Source of the DNA: Phycisphaerales bacterium
Lineage (GTDB): Bacteria > Planctomycetota > Phycisphaerae > Tepidisphaerales > Tepidisphaeraceae
Direction: 5' to 3'
Length of the DNA stretch: 43,826 nt
Assembly (NCBI GenBank): GCA_028291615.1
Contig: JAQGHM010000294.1
Span: 1-43,826, forward strand
Shown here piece after piece: positions 8,758-16,205 of this stretch (position 1 is the first letter of the stretch; each line of letters begins with the position of its first letter). A program made the position numbers and the translations under genes. Under the pieces are notes generated by a model. It had not been told where the DNA came from, did no database searches, and saw only the letters and a program-made list of their open reading frames with translations.

Positions 8758-9561
8758 TTAGTCCGCTTTCTTTCCCCAGACGGTGATCTCGGCGAAGTTG
8801 CCGAGGTCGTCGAAGGAACCGACGCCAAGCTTTCCCTCCGGAAGTTCTTGCCGGTCCGTTGACATCAGCAGCGTCCCGTCAAAATAGACGCTCACCCCCG
8901 CATCGTTCCGGGCGATCTTGACCGTGTGGTATTTCCCATCCCACGGCGTCCCTTTCGCATGCTTGACGGTGATCGGCTCGCGATCCTTGCCGTTCACAAG
9001 GTGGATCTGGTTGTGGATCTTATCTTCCTGCTGGGAGACGTGGCAGTAGATCATGTGCGAGGCGTCGACGCCGGCGAGGAAGAAGCAGAGGTCGCGGTGG
9101 GGGATCAACTCGGTCGTGATGCGGCATTTGGCTTCGAGGATGAAGTGGGAGACTTTGAGATCGTTGATCCAGGCGATGTTCAGCGGCGAGCGGACGGGGG
9201 GTTTGTAGGCGGATTGCTTGACGAGTGAGAGGACGTTTTGCTTGGTGCCGTTCACATCGTCCTGGATGATCTTCCAGGCGTCCTTATCGGTGAAGGTGAA
9301 TCGCTTGAGGGCGCCGTCGGGGGATTTGAAATCTTCGTGGAAGAGGAGGGGGAGGGATTGGTTTTCCTTGGCGGGGGCTTCGTCGGCGCTAACGAATGAG
9401 CTAGAGACGAGACAGAAGACAAGCAGGCAAAGAATTCGCGCCGACGTATCACGGGCGTCCCGCCCGTGCGTGATGCGCGGAGATTGTCGAGCACCATGAT
9501 TGACATGAACTTCCGGCGCTACTGGCACGGGCGAGACGCCTGTGATACGGGGTGGGGTCAT
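8758..9561 (-). CDS. Exported LamG/DUF1080-like protein with repeat-derived N-terminus
   Basis: A 267-residue protein. The last about 190 residues form a concanavalin-A/LamG-like beta-sandwich of the kind found in DUF1080 proteins (FHEDFKSPDGALKRFTF, GKYHTVKIARNDAGVSVYFD, GKLGVGSFDDLGNFAEI). The signal peptide core ILCLLVFCLVSSSFVSA is preceded by about 43 unusual residues (ITGVSPVP and HGRDARDT) that are translations of the palindromic element at 9445-9549. The only in-frame ATG is at 9561, where it overlaps the stop of the FG-GAP gene (ATGA), so translation is probably coupled and the odd extension may really be made. Carbohydrate binding or hydrolysis is a family-level guess only. Confidence 0.7.
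   Translation of the reverse strand: MTPPRITGVSPVPVAPEVHVNHGARQSPRITHGRDARDTSARILCLLVFCLVSSSFVSADEAPAKENQSLPLLFHEDFKSPDGALKRFTFTDKDAWKIIQDDVNGTKQNVLSLVKQSAYKPPVRSPLNIAWINDLKVSHFILEAKCRITTELIPHRDLCFFLAGVDASHMIYCHVSQQEDKIHNQIHLVNGKDREPITVKHAKGTPWDGKYHTVKIARNDAGVSVYFDGTLLMSTDRQELPEGKLGVGSFDDLGNFAEITVWGKKAD
9445..9549. repeat. Inverted pair of 25-nt palindromic elements, translated in frame
   Basis: Two 25-nt copies in inverted orientation, 9445-9469 and 9525-9549, matching at 23 of 25 positions. Each is itself a hairpin: CACGGGCG-TCC-CGCCCGTG in the first, CACGGGCG-AGA-CGCCTGTG (one G-T pair) in the second. A 55-nt non-repeated core separates them. The geometry resembles a REP/BIME pair. Both copies lie within the start region of the LamG-like gene. 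Confidence 0.8.
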
Positions 9562-10721
9562 GGTTTCTTCTCGGGTTTGGGGTTCATGACGGCCGTGACT
9601 GCGCCGGTTTCGGCGGAGACGATGATGAGATCGCCGAGCCCGTCGCCGTCCACGTCGGCGGCGGTCCAGAGGGTCTTGTCAGTCAGAAGCGGTGCACCAG
9701 CGGGGGTCTTGAGGACCTTGGCGAGATCGGTATCGATGAAGAAGGCGCCAAAGCCGCGGTTGATCAGGAGCAGGGGGCCGGACGGGGTGTTAATCAGCAG
9801 ATCCATGCGGCCGTCGCCGTTGCAGTCGAGCGCGGCGGCGGTTGCGCCGGCTAGCCACTTCGGGTTGTCCTTGTGGTAGTTGGAGATGCGCTCGCCGGTG
9901 AGGCGGAGGAAGTCGGCGGGCGCGGCCTGGCCGTCGAGGGGGTAGCGGTAAATGTTGTCGTCTTTGATGACCAGGGCGTAGAGCTTGTCGGGTTCTTCGC
10001 CGAAGTTGCCAAAGGCGGCGGCTATCGCATCGGGGACGGGGGATTTGGGACGGTCGTCCGTCACCGGCTGCGCGGGCTTGAGGCCGGTTGAGTCGGCGGT
10101 GAAGAACTTCGGACCGGCAGGTGTGGCGAGGACGATCGTCTGCGTTTTGCCGCCCGTGGGCCTGACGGTGTAAAGCGCCGCGCCACCGGCGGGGACGGAG
10201 CCAATCTCTTTTACGGCGCCTTTGAACATGCCCGGCGTCACTTCGTCGAGCATGGTGGACTTGCCGGCCTTGAGATCTTCCAGCGCGCGGACCAGCGCCG
10301 CAGTCGACCCGGGGAAGGATTGCTTGAGATCAAGTTCCTTGCGGACGACAAAGTTCGATTTGGCACTGGGCGCCGCTTCCGGGAAGAGCCAAGAATCTGC
10401 GAGATTCAGCGCGTTGCTGGAGCTGCGACGGCCGATCAGGAGGACCACGGGCGAGCCTTCCTTGACGGACCTGATGACGGCGGGAAGGTTTTCGAGCTTG
10501 ATCTTGACCGTGTCGCCAACGCCATCGCCCTTGAGCGCGGCGGCGCTGGCCTCGATGACGCCGGTGTCTGGGCTGACCCTGGTCACCTTGCCGACGACGA
10601 CCGACACCGCGCCGCTGTACATCTCGGAGACGGGGGTCTTCACCTTGATCAGAGCAGCGGCTGACTGGGCGAAGATTGCGGTGACCAGCAGGGGGAGGAC
10701 GAATCGGAATGGTCGCATCAT
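9558..10721 (-). CDS. Exported FG-GAP/VCBS repeat protein
   Basis: A 387-residue exported protein with signal peptide MMRPFRFVLPLLVTAIFAQS. The N-terminal half is a beta domain (VSVVVGKVTRVSPDTG, VVLLIGRR). The C-terminal half has calcium-binding FG-GAP/VCBS motifs such as DCNGDGRMDLLI and DVDGDGLGDLII. The ATG at 10721 has AGGAG about 8 nt upstream. It lies 22 nt after the dikinase-fusion gene and overlaps the next gene by 4 nt, so it belongs to the minus-strand operon. Its layout (N-terminal beta domain, then propeller) parallels the FG-GAP protein encoded at 20240, suggesting related roles; the role itself is unknown. Confidence 0.85.
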   Translation of the reverse strand: MMRPFRFVLPLLVTAIFAQSAAALIKVKTPVSEMYSGAVSVVVGKVTRVSPDTGVIEASAAALKGDGVGDTVKIKLENLPAVIRSVKEGSPVVLLIGRRSSSNALNLADSWLFPEAAPSAKSNFVVRKELDLKQSFPGSTAALVRALEDLKAGKSTMLDEVTPGMFKGAVKEIGSVPAGGAALYTVRPTGGKTQTIVLATPAGPKFFTADSTGLKPAQPVTDDRPKSPVPDAIAAAFGNFGEEPDKLYALVIKDDNIYRYPLDGQAAPADFLRLTGERISNYHKDNPKWLAGATAAALDCNGDGRMDLLINTPSGPLLLINRGFGAFFIDTDLAKVLKTPAGAPLLTDKTLWTAADVDGDGLGDLIIVSAETGAVTAVMNPKPEKKP

Positions 10722-10743
10722 GCGAAAGGCTCCTGTGACGAAC

Positions 10744-13700
10744 TCAGGCGATCTTCAAGAGAAAGCGGAATGCGTACATCGCCGGTAGGTACGCCAGCAG
10801 GTAGACCCAGAGCCAGCCCCAGTCCCAGTGGGCGATGGGGGCGAAAAAGATGGGCGGTTTGGGGTTGATCGGTTGGTACGTGAGCTTGAGGCTGGTCAGG
10901 GGGTCGTTGGGGGTGTTGGTGACCTCGGCGGGGGCAGGGGGATGGGCGTCGCCCAGGACGAGCGTTGCGGTCAGCGCCTTGGAATTGCTCGCGCGGAGCG
11001 TGACGGGCCACGCGCCGCTCGCATTGTCGGGGACGATGACGTTCCAGGTGACTGGGACGGCGGGGATGTCTTGCAGGTATGCGTCGAGGTCGGCGAGCTT
11101 TTGCTGACGGTGTTGCTCGGCCAGTTCCCGGAGCTCCAACGGGAAACTGCTCAGGTCAGATGGTTTAAGCGTCGTCTTGCGGTACTCGGCGAGCGCGCCG
11201 GCGATGTCGGGGACTTTCTGGGCGGCGGGTTGGGCGAGGGTGAGCGGGGCGGGGACGTCGAGGGTGACGGTACCTGCTTTGCTTGGCCTCACCACGGCCA
11301 CGACGGTGACTGGGGTGCCGGGCGGCGCGTTCCAGGCGGCGGGGGCGACGCGCGGCTCGAACCACATGAAGATCATCACCAGCGGTCCGAGGAGGACGGC
11401 CATCGGAACAAAGGAGGCCATGACGACGCGCATCTGGACGGGCGCGGCGAGCTTCCACATTAAATCGCCGCGAGCGGAGTCGCGCGGAAGATCGTCGGAC
11501 AGATCCTGAAGCGCGGAGGCGCGCTGCTTGGCGACGCGGAGGCGGTGGTTGTCGGTGAGATATTTCTGGCCGATCATCGTGATTGCGCCCAGGGCGGCGG
11601 CGATGAGCGCGACCGCGCCAGGCTTGCCGAGGAGGCGGACCAGGGGCCAGAGGAAGACGTCGAGAAAACTCAGCGAGGGTTGATAGAGGAGGTTCTCCGG
11701 CAGGAGGAAAGCCGCGGCCAGATAAAGACCCCAGATGAGGAGGAAGATGTTGCGAAGCTTAGCGGATTGGCGTTCCTTGCGGCCGGACGGCGGGGGGAGG
11801 AGCGAGTGATCGATTCGCGTATCGTGCGGGTCAACGTCGGCGGATGAAGACGAGGATGGAGAGGGAGAAGCGCCGAGCGAGACCGTGCCGTTTCTGCCGT
11901 CTACGGTGATTGGGTCGCCGTCGTGGAGGAGGGTGCAGGCGTCTCTTAAGACGACGGCGGGGATGGACATTTCCCTGGCGACGACGGCGCCGTGGGAGAG
12001 GGTGCCGCCACATTCGAGGATCAGGCCGGCGGCGTTGGTGAAGAGGGGCGTCCAACTGGGATCGGTGCTGGGGCAGACCAGGATGTAGCGGTCGCCCAAG
12101 TCGCCCACTTCGCTGGGAGAGCGGACGATGCGCGCCGGGCCGGTGGCGCCGCCGGGGGAGATGGGGAAGGCGGGCATTGCGCCGTCGCGGTTGATTTTGG
12201 GGGGCGTGCCGATGTCATCGATGTTGGCTGCATCGATGACGTGGGGGAGGGGGATGCGTTTTTCGGCGCGGCGCTGGATCTTGCGCTGGGCGAGGAGGTG
12301 GGTGGGGGCGAAGCCGATGTTGAGGGCGTCGAAGAGTTCTTCGAGGGTGAGGAGGAAGACTTCGTCATCGATTTCGAGGCGGCGGCCGATCTCCAGGGCA
12401 CAGTCGCGGAGAAGGTCGTAGCCTTGCATGAGGTAGTACTTGCCGTCTTCGCGGAAGGGCATGTAGCGGCGGGCTAGGGCGAGTTTCTCGTCGAGTTCTT
12501 TTTGGTCGAGGGGATTGAGTTGTGCGCGCAGCTCGCGGAGTTTGTGATCGCATTTTTCTTGGTGGGCGTGGTGGAGGTCGGCGGGGTTTTTGCCGTCTTT
12601 CAGGCGGCGGGCCATGGTGAGGAGGTCTTCGGGGCGTTCGCGCCAGCGGGGAGTGGAGAGGTCGAATTCCTCGGGGGCGCGGTGGCCGTAGGTTTCTAGC
12701 CAAGTCGCAAGAAGACCCTGACCCCGGCCCTCTCCCGGAGTACCGGGAGAAGGAGAGATATTTCGCGCGAGCTCGTAGAGGGCGATGTTGGCTTTGATGG
12801 TTTGGTCGGGGTCGTGGGCGGAGGAAAGGAGGGTGGCGAGTTGGTCGGGGTCTTCGTCCCAGAAGGATTCTGCGAGGAAAGACTTGAGTTCGCCGAGGGC
12901 TGCGCCGGAGATCAGGCTGGGGAGGAGGGATTGGGGGGCGAACTCGTCCATGACGCGTTTTTCGCGCGCGTGCCAGAGTTCAATCAGTTGGTCGTTATTA
13001 AGAGCGGCGAGGTCGCGTTGCTTTTCTTCTTTGACCCAGGCTACGAATTCAGGGATGAGCTTTTCGTTGAGTTGGCGATCGAAAAAGCCGGCGAGCGTGT
13101 GGACGGCGGTGGAGGCTGCGCCGGCTTTTCTGGCCATCTTGGCCCGGGCAGACATGGAGCCGCTGGGGATTGTCGGGGGGTTTTGGGCGGCGTCGGGGTT
13201 GGTTCTTAGCTGGTCGATGTCGTACTTGAAGGGGAAGCCTTCGAAGAACATTTCCGAGGCGAGCGAGGCGTCCATGTATGGTTTGCCGGCGATCAGGGTG
13301 AGGAAGCCGTCGCGGCAGACCTGGGGCGAGGGTTCGAAGCCGGCCTGGCGGTACATCGCGCCGAAGCCGCCTGCGCCGGACATGAAACGTTTGATGACGG
13401 ACCAAGTGAGGGGCGTGGGGTGGGGCAGGGTTTCGCTGATGTTGTGGACGACCCAGGGACCGCGGTTTTGCGGGAGCAGGTCGCGGAGATGTGCGCGGGT
13501 GGAGGTGAGGAGTTGCTCGTAGGCTTCGGCTTCTTCAAGCGTGGTGATGGGGCGGGATTGCAGGAGGTAGAGCTTGCCGTCGTGGATGGCCCACTCGATG
13601 TCTTGCGGGCCGCCGAAGTGATGTGCGGCTTGCAGACCCAACTTCCAGAGACCGGTGATGTCGGGGCCTTTGACGCAGGGGATGCGGCGGCGCGGTTCTT

Positions 13701-14376
13701 CAACGGGAACATCGCCGTGCGTGCCTGGACGAATCATGACCTGCTTGTCAGCGATGCGGGCGTGGACGACGCGACCAGTCTGTTTGTCTACCCTCAGGAC
13801 GTCGGGTTGCACCAATCCGGAGACAACGGATTCGCCCAGGCCCCACGAGGCTTCGACCAGCATTTCGTCTTTGGAACCCGTCTGCGGGTTGGCGGTGAAG
13901 AGGACGCCGGCGACGTCGGAGGGGACCAGGCGCTGGACGACGACGGCCATGGCGACTTGCGAAAGTTCGATGCCGTGTTCTTTGAGATAGGCGCGGGTGC
14001 GCGGGGAATCGAGCGACGCCCAGCAGCAGCGGACGCGGTTGAGGAGGGAGTCTTCGTCGGCGATGTCGAGGAAGGTGTCGTATTGGCCGGCCATCGAGGC
14101 TTCGGACATGTCTTCGGCGGTGGCACTGGAGCGCACGGCCACCGACGGCGAGCCCATGGCACGGTAGGCGCGGGTGATCTCGTCGATGAGGTCGGCGGGG
14201 ATTTCCTCGGACTTGGTGCCGGCCCAGTAGCGGTAGGCGTCGGTGGTGATGCAGAAGCCGTCGGGAACGGGAAACGCGGCGCGGATGAGGATGCCGAGGT
14301 TGACGGCCTTGCCGCCGGCGAGCGCTTTGTCGCGGCAGTCTTGCAGGGGTTGAAGGAGGGTGAGGGTTTTGATCAT
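10744..14376 (-). CDS. Dikinase-like (RPH/PEP-synthase family) protein fused to a membrane domain
   Basis: A 1210-residue protein. Residues about 12-280 are the PEP-synthase/PPDK-type ATP-binding domain (GGKAVNLG, VAVRSSATAEDMSEASMAGQ, AGVLFTANPQTG, QDIEWAIHDGKLYLLQSRP). Residues about 290-740 are a helical middle region. Residues about 745-850 are the swivelling phosphohistidine domain with GGTLSHGAVVARE and catalytic His795. The TIM-barrel PEP domain of true PEP synthase is absent, so the order is like rifampin phosphotransferase. After a serine-rich linker, residues about 875-1210 hold hydrophobic segments near 876-893, 905-925 and 982-1005, a charged helix between the last two, a soluble beta region and a last helix near 1185-1207. 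This part resembles EMC3/TMCO1/DUF106 proteins; I hold that moderately. A palindromic repeat is translated in frame near residues 540-554. No Shine-Dalgarno is present. Confidence 0.85.
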   Translation of the reverse strand: MIKTLTLLQPLQDCRDKALAGGKAVNLGILIRAAFPVPDGFCITTDAYRYWAGTKSEEIPADLIDEITRAYRAMGSPSVAVRSSATAEDMSEASMAGQYDTFLDIADEDSLLNRVRCCWASLDSPRTRAYLKEHGIELSQVAMAVVVQRLVPSDVAGVLFTANPQTGSKDEMLVEASWGLGESVVSGLVQPDVLRVDKQTGRVVHARIADKQVMIRPGTHGDVPVEEPRRRIPCVKGPDITGLWKLGLQAAHHFGGPQDIEWAIHDGKLYLLQSRPITTLEEAEAYEQLLTSTRAHLRDLLPQNRGPWVVHNISETLPHPTPLTWSVIKRFMSGAGGFGAMYRQAGFEPSPQVCRDGFLTLIAGKPYMDASLASEMFFEGFPFKYDIDQLRTNPDAAQNPPTIPSGSMSARAKMARKAGAASTAVHTLAGFFDRQLNEKLIPEFVAWVKEEKQRDLAALNNDQLIELWHAREKRVMDEFAPQSLLPSLISGAALGELKSFLAESFWDEDPDQLATLLSSAHDPDQTIKANIALYELARNISPSPGTPGEGRGQGLLATWLETYGHRAPEEFDLSTPRWRERPEDLLTMARRLKDGKNPADLHHAHQEKCDHKLRELRAQLNPLDQKELDEKLALARRYMPFREDGKYYLMQGYDLLRDCALEIGRRLEIDDEVFLLTLEELFDALNIGFAPTHLLAQRKIQRRAEKRIPLPHVIDAANIDDIGTPPKINRDGAMPAFPISPGGATGPARIVRSPSEVGDLGDRYILVCPSTDPSWTPLFTNAAGLILECGGTLSHGAVVAREMSIPAVVLRDACTLLHDGDPITVDGRNGTVSLGASPSPSSSSSADVDPHDTRIDHSLLPPPSGRKERQSAKLRNIFLLIWGLYLAAAFLLPENLLYQPSLSFLDVFLWPLVRLLGKPGAVALIAAALGAITMIGQKYLTDNHRLRVAKQRASALQDLSDDLPRDSARGDLMWKLAAPVQMRVVMASFVPMAVLLGPLVMIFMWFEPRVAPAAWNAPPGTPVTVVAVVRPSKAGTVTLDVPAPLTLAQPAAQKVPDIAGALAEYRKTTLKPSDLSSFPLELRELAEQHRQQKLADLDAYLQDIPAVPVTWNVIVPDNASGAWPVTLRASNSKALTATLVLGDAHPPAPAEVTNTPNDPLTSLKLTYQPINPKPPIFFAPIAHWDWGWLWVYLLAYLPAMYAFRFLLKIA
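12714..12758. repeat. Palindromic element translated inside the dikinase gene
   Basis: Core hairpin TCTCCCGG-AGTA-CCGGGAGA (12731-12750), extendable to 11-nt arms with one mismatch. On the minus strand it is read in frame as SPSPGTPGEGRGQGLL. This glycine/proline-rich stretch interrupts an otherwise helical segment (IALYELARN before, ATWLETYGHRAPEEFDL after), which suggests insertion. Confidence 0.75.
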
Positions 14377-14384
14377 GGGAAGCG

Positions 14385-14412
14385 AGTAGCCAGTAGACAG
14401 TAGCCAGTAGTT
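14385..14412 (-). repeat. Array of four 7-mers (NNCTACT type) before the dikinase start
   Basis: On the minus strand, four head-to-tail heptamers ending in CTACT (AACTACT, GGCTACT twice, GTCTACT), 28 nt, followed by CGCTTCCC and the ATG at 14376. It fills most of the 46-nt gap after the upstream PQQ-like gene. The layout mirrors 2478-2514. Confidence 0.85.
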
Positions 14413-14422
14413 AAGACGGAGG

Positions 14423-15949
14423 TCATTTCGCGGCTGTCACGGCTTTGAAGCAGTGGAGGCCGCCGGTCTCGCTGCCCAGGAAGAGCTTGTCTCCGGCGAG
14501 GGTTGGGGTGGAGAGGGTGAGGCCTTTTTCGCCGGGTTTGTCTTTTCTGTTGAGCGGGTGTCGTTCGAGGATTTTTCCGTCGGCTGCGTTCAGCAGCGCG
14601 AGGTAGCCGTCCTTGGAGACGGCGAACAGGGTGCCGCCATCAGCGGAGAGGGCGACGCCGCCTAGCACGGGGGCTTTGCCGCTGATCGATTGTCGCCAGA
14701 TGACTTGGCCGTCAGCGAGGTTGAGCGCGATGACCTGGCCGTTGCGGACGGGGCAGTAGAGGCGGCCGCCTTTCGCGACGATGGCGCCCAGGACGGCGGC
14801 GTCGGTTTTCGCCTGCCATTTAACCGAGCCGTCCTTGCGATTCAGGGCCATGACGACGCCGGCGGGGTTGGGATCTTCATAGACGATGTCGCCGTTACCG
14901 CCGCCGACGATGACGAGATCGTCGATGATCGTGACGGGGCCGGTAATCGGATAGGGCGCGGCGGTTTTCCAAAGCTGGCGCTGGACGTTTTTGGCCTTGA
15001 GGTCTTCGTCGGACTCGGAGCGCATGGCGACGATGGCGTTGCCGTTGAAGCCGCTGCCGATGTAGACGGTTCCGTCTTCGGCGATGGCGGGGGAGGATTC
15101 GGGGTCGGCGACGTCGTGCCGCCACAGTTCCTTTCCGTCGGAGATGCGGACGGCCAGGACGTAGCCGGGATGGGTGGTCGGTTTGTGGTCTTCGCCTTCG
15201 ATCGCGCCCGCGCCGACGACGACGAGGTCGCCGCGGATGGCGGGGGAGGATTCAATGTGGAGCGGAGTTTTGACTTTCCAGCGAAGTTGGCCGGATTCAG
15301 CATTGAAGCAGAGCAGGCTGCAATCGGCGTCGGCGTGTAGGCCCTGGCCGATGACGATGGATTTCTGATCGGCGGTGAGCGCGGGCGAGGAGAAGAAGGC
15401 TTTGAGATCTTCGGTGTCGGCCTTCTCGGCTTTCCAGATTTGTTTTCCGGTGGCGGCGTCTACGCAATAGAGGATGCCGTAATAAGAGGCGACATCGCGC
15501 ACCGCCGCGGTGCCGAAAACGTGGTTAGCGACGGCGGAAAAGGCGGGGGACGAGAGGACCATGCCGTCGTCGGCGGGATACTCCCAGACGGGGACCACGC
15601 CGGTGGTCTTGCCGGCGTTTTCCTTTTCGCGGATGAGCTTGAGGGCGAGGGCGGTCCAGTCGGTTCGTGAGACGCTCGTGCGATCGGTCGTCGTCTTCTT
15701 ATTATTAGATGTAGCGGCCTGCACGGGTGAGGCGAGGAGGTGAGCGATGCCGAAGCATAGACCCGCGGCGATGAGAATTACTGCAACTGGGATCAGGGGC
15801 TTGCGTCTGAAGAGTGCGAGAAGTTCCTTTGGTTTGAGGAGGACTGCGCCGACGCTGGTGAGCGAAGCGATGATCGTCGGCACCAGCGCCGCGCCGGCGT
15901 TGACGAAGATCGGTACCACCCCGATCGAAGCGAATGGGTCGTTAATCAT
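14423..15949 (-). CDS. Membrane-anchored PQQ-type beta-propeller protein
   Basis: A 508-residue protein with two N-terminal hydrophobic segments (VVPIFVNAGAALVPTIIASL and LIPVAVILIAAGLCFGIAHL), then an eight-bladed PQQ-like propeller outside the membrane. Blade motifs recur, such as LYCVDAATGKQIWKAE, LLCFNAESGQLRWKV, VMALNRKDGSVKWQAK and VIALNLADGQVIWRQS. No catalytic residues of PQQ dehydrogenases are recognisable, so a binding or scaffold role as in BamB is more likely. I chose the ATG at 15949; AAGGA abuts it too closely to serve well, and the frame is open to a TTG at 16033, so the start is uncertain. It heads the minus-strand operon. Confidence 0.8.
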   Translation of the reverse strand: MINDPFASIGVVPIFVNAGAALVPTIIASLTSVGAVLLKPKELLALFRRKPLIPVAVILIAAGLCFGIAHLLASPVQAATSNNKKTTTDRTSVSRTDWTALALKLIREKENAGKTTGVVPVWEYPADDGMVLSSPAFSAVANHVFGTAAVRDVASYYGILYCVDAATGKQIWKAEKADTEDLKAFFSSPALTADQKSIVIGQGLHADADCSLLCFNAESGQLRWKVKTPLHIESSPAIRGDLVVVGAGAIEGEDHKPTTHPGYVLAVRISDGKELWRHDVADPESSPAIAEDGTVYIGSGFNGNAIVAMRSESDEDLKAKNVQRQLWKTAAPYPITGPVTIIDDLVIVGGGNGDIVYEDPNPAGVVMALNRKDGSVKWQAKTDAAVLGAIVAKGGRLYCPVRNGQVIALNLADGQVIWRQSISGKAPVLGGVALSADGGTLFAVSKDGYLALLNAADGKILERHPLNRKDKPGEKGLTLSTPTLAGDKLFLGSETGGLHCFKAVTAAK

Positions 15950-15952
15950 TCC

Positions 15953-15980
15953 TTGACACTCATCCAAAGCTGGCTCTAAT
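15953..15980 (+). promoter_or_regulatory. Sigma70-type promoter for the TPR gene
   Basis: TTGACA at 15953-15958, a 16-nt spacer and TCTAAT at 15975-15980: a perfect -35 and five of six at -10. It points to the TPR gene and would give a leader of about 220 nt. It starts only 4 nt from the opposing PQQ-like gene's ATG, so the two transcription units may interfere. Confidence 0.5.
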
Positions 15981-15999
15981 CGATTTGTCTCTGTAAGCG

Positions 16000-16013
16000 G
16001 GTTATCAATAACC
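16000..16013. promoter_or_regulatory. Palindrome GGTTAT-CA-ATAACC in the divergent region
   Basis: A perfect 6+2+6 inverted repeat 19 nt downstream of the candidate -10 box, in an otherwise featureless 256-nt divergent region. It could be an operator for either side; only one copy is present. Confidence 0.3.
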
Positions 16014-16205
16014 TCGGGTCTTATCTCAAGCAACTACAAGCCCGGCCGCAGCGCTGTTGTACCGATGGAACTATCTGCGCGGCGCGTCGCAGACCCAGCA
16101 GCAGTCGAAATTTAAGTCAGATGTAACGTTCAACACAGTTCTCGGCTGGCCGTACCAAGCCGCAGAGCCATTTTGAGAAATAGGTGTCGCACTATGGAGA
16201 ATTCG

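Noticed and set aside
10744..14376. Calling the gene PEP synthase (ppsA)
   Set aside because: The PEP/pyruvate TIM-barrel domain is missing and the domain order is that of rifampin phosphotransferase; the substrate is not known.
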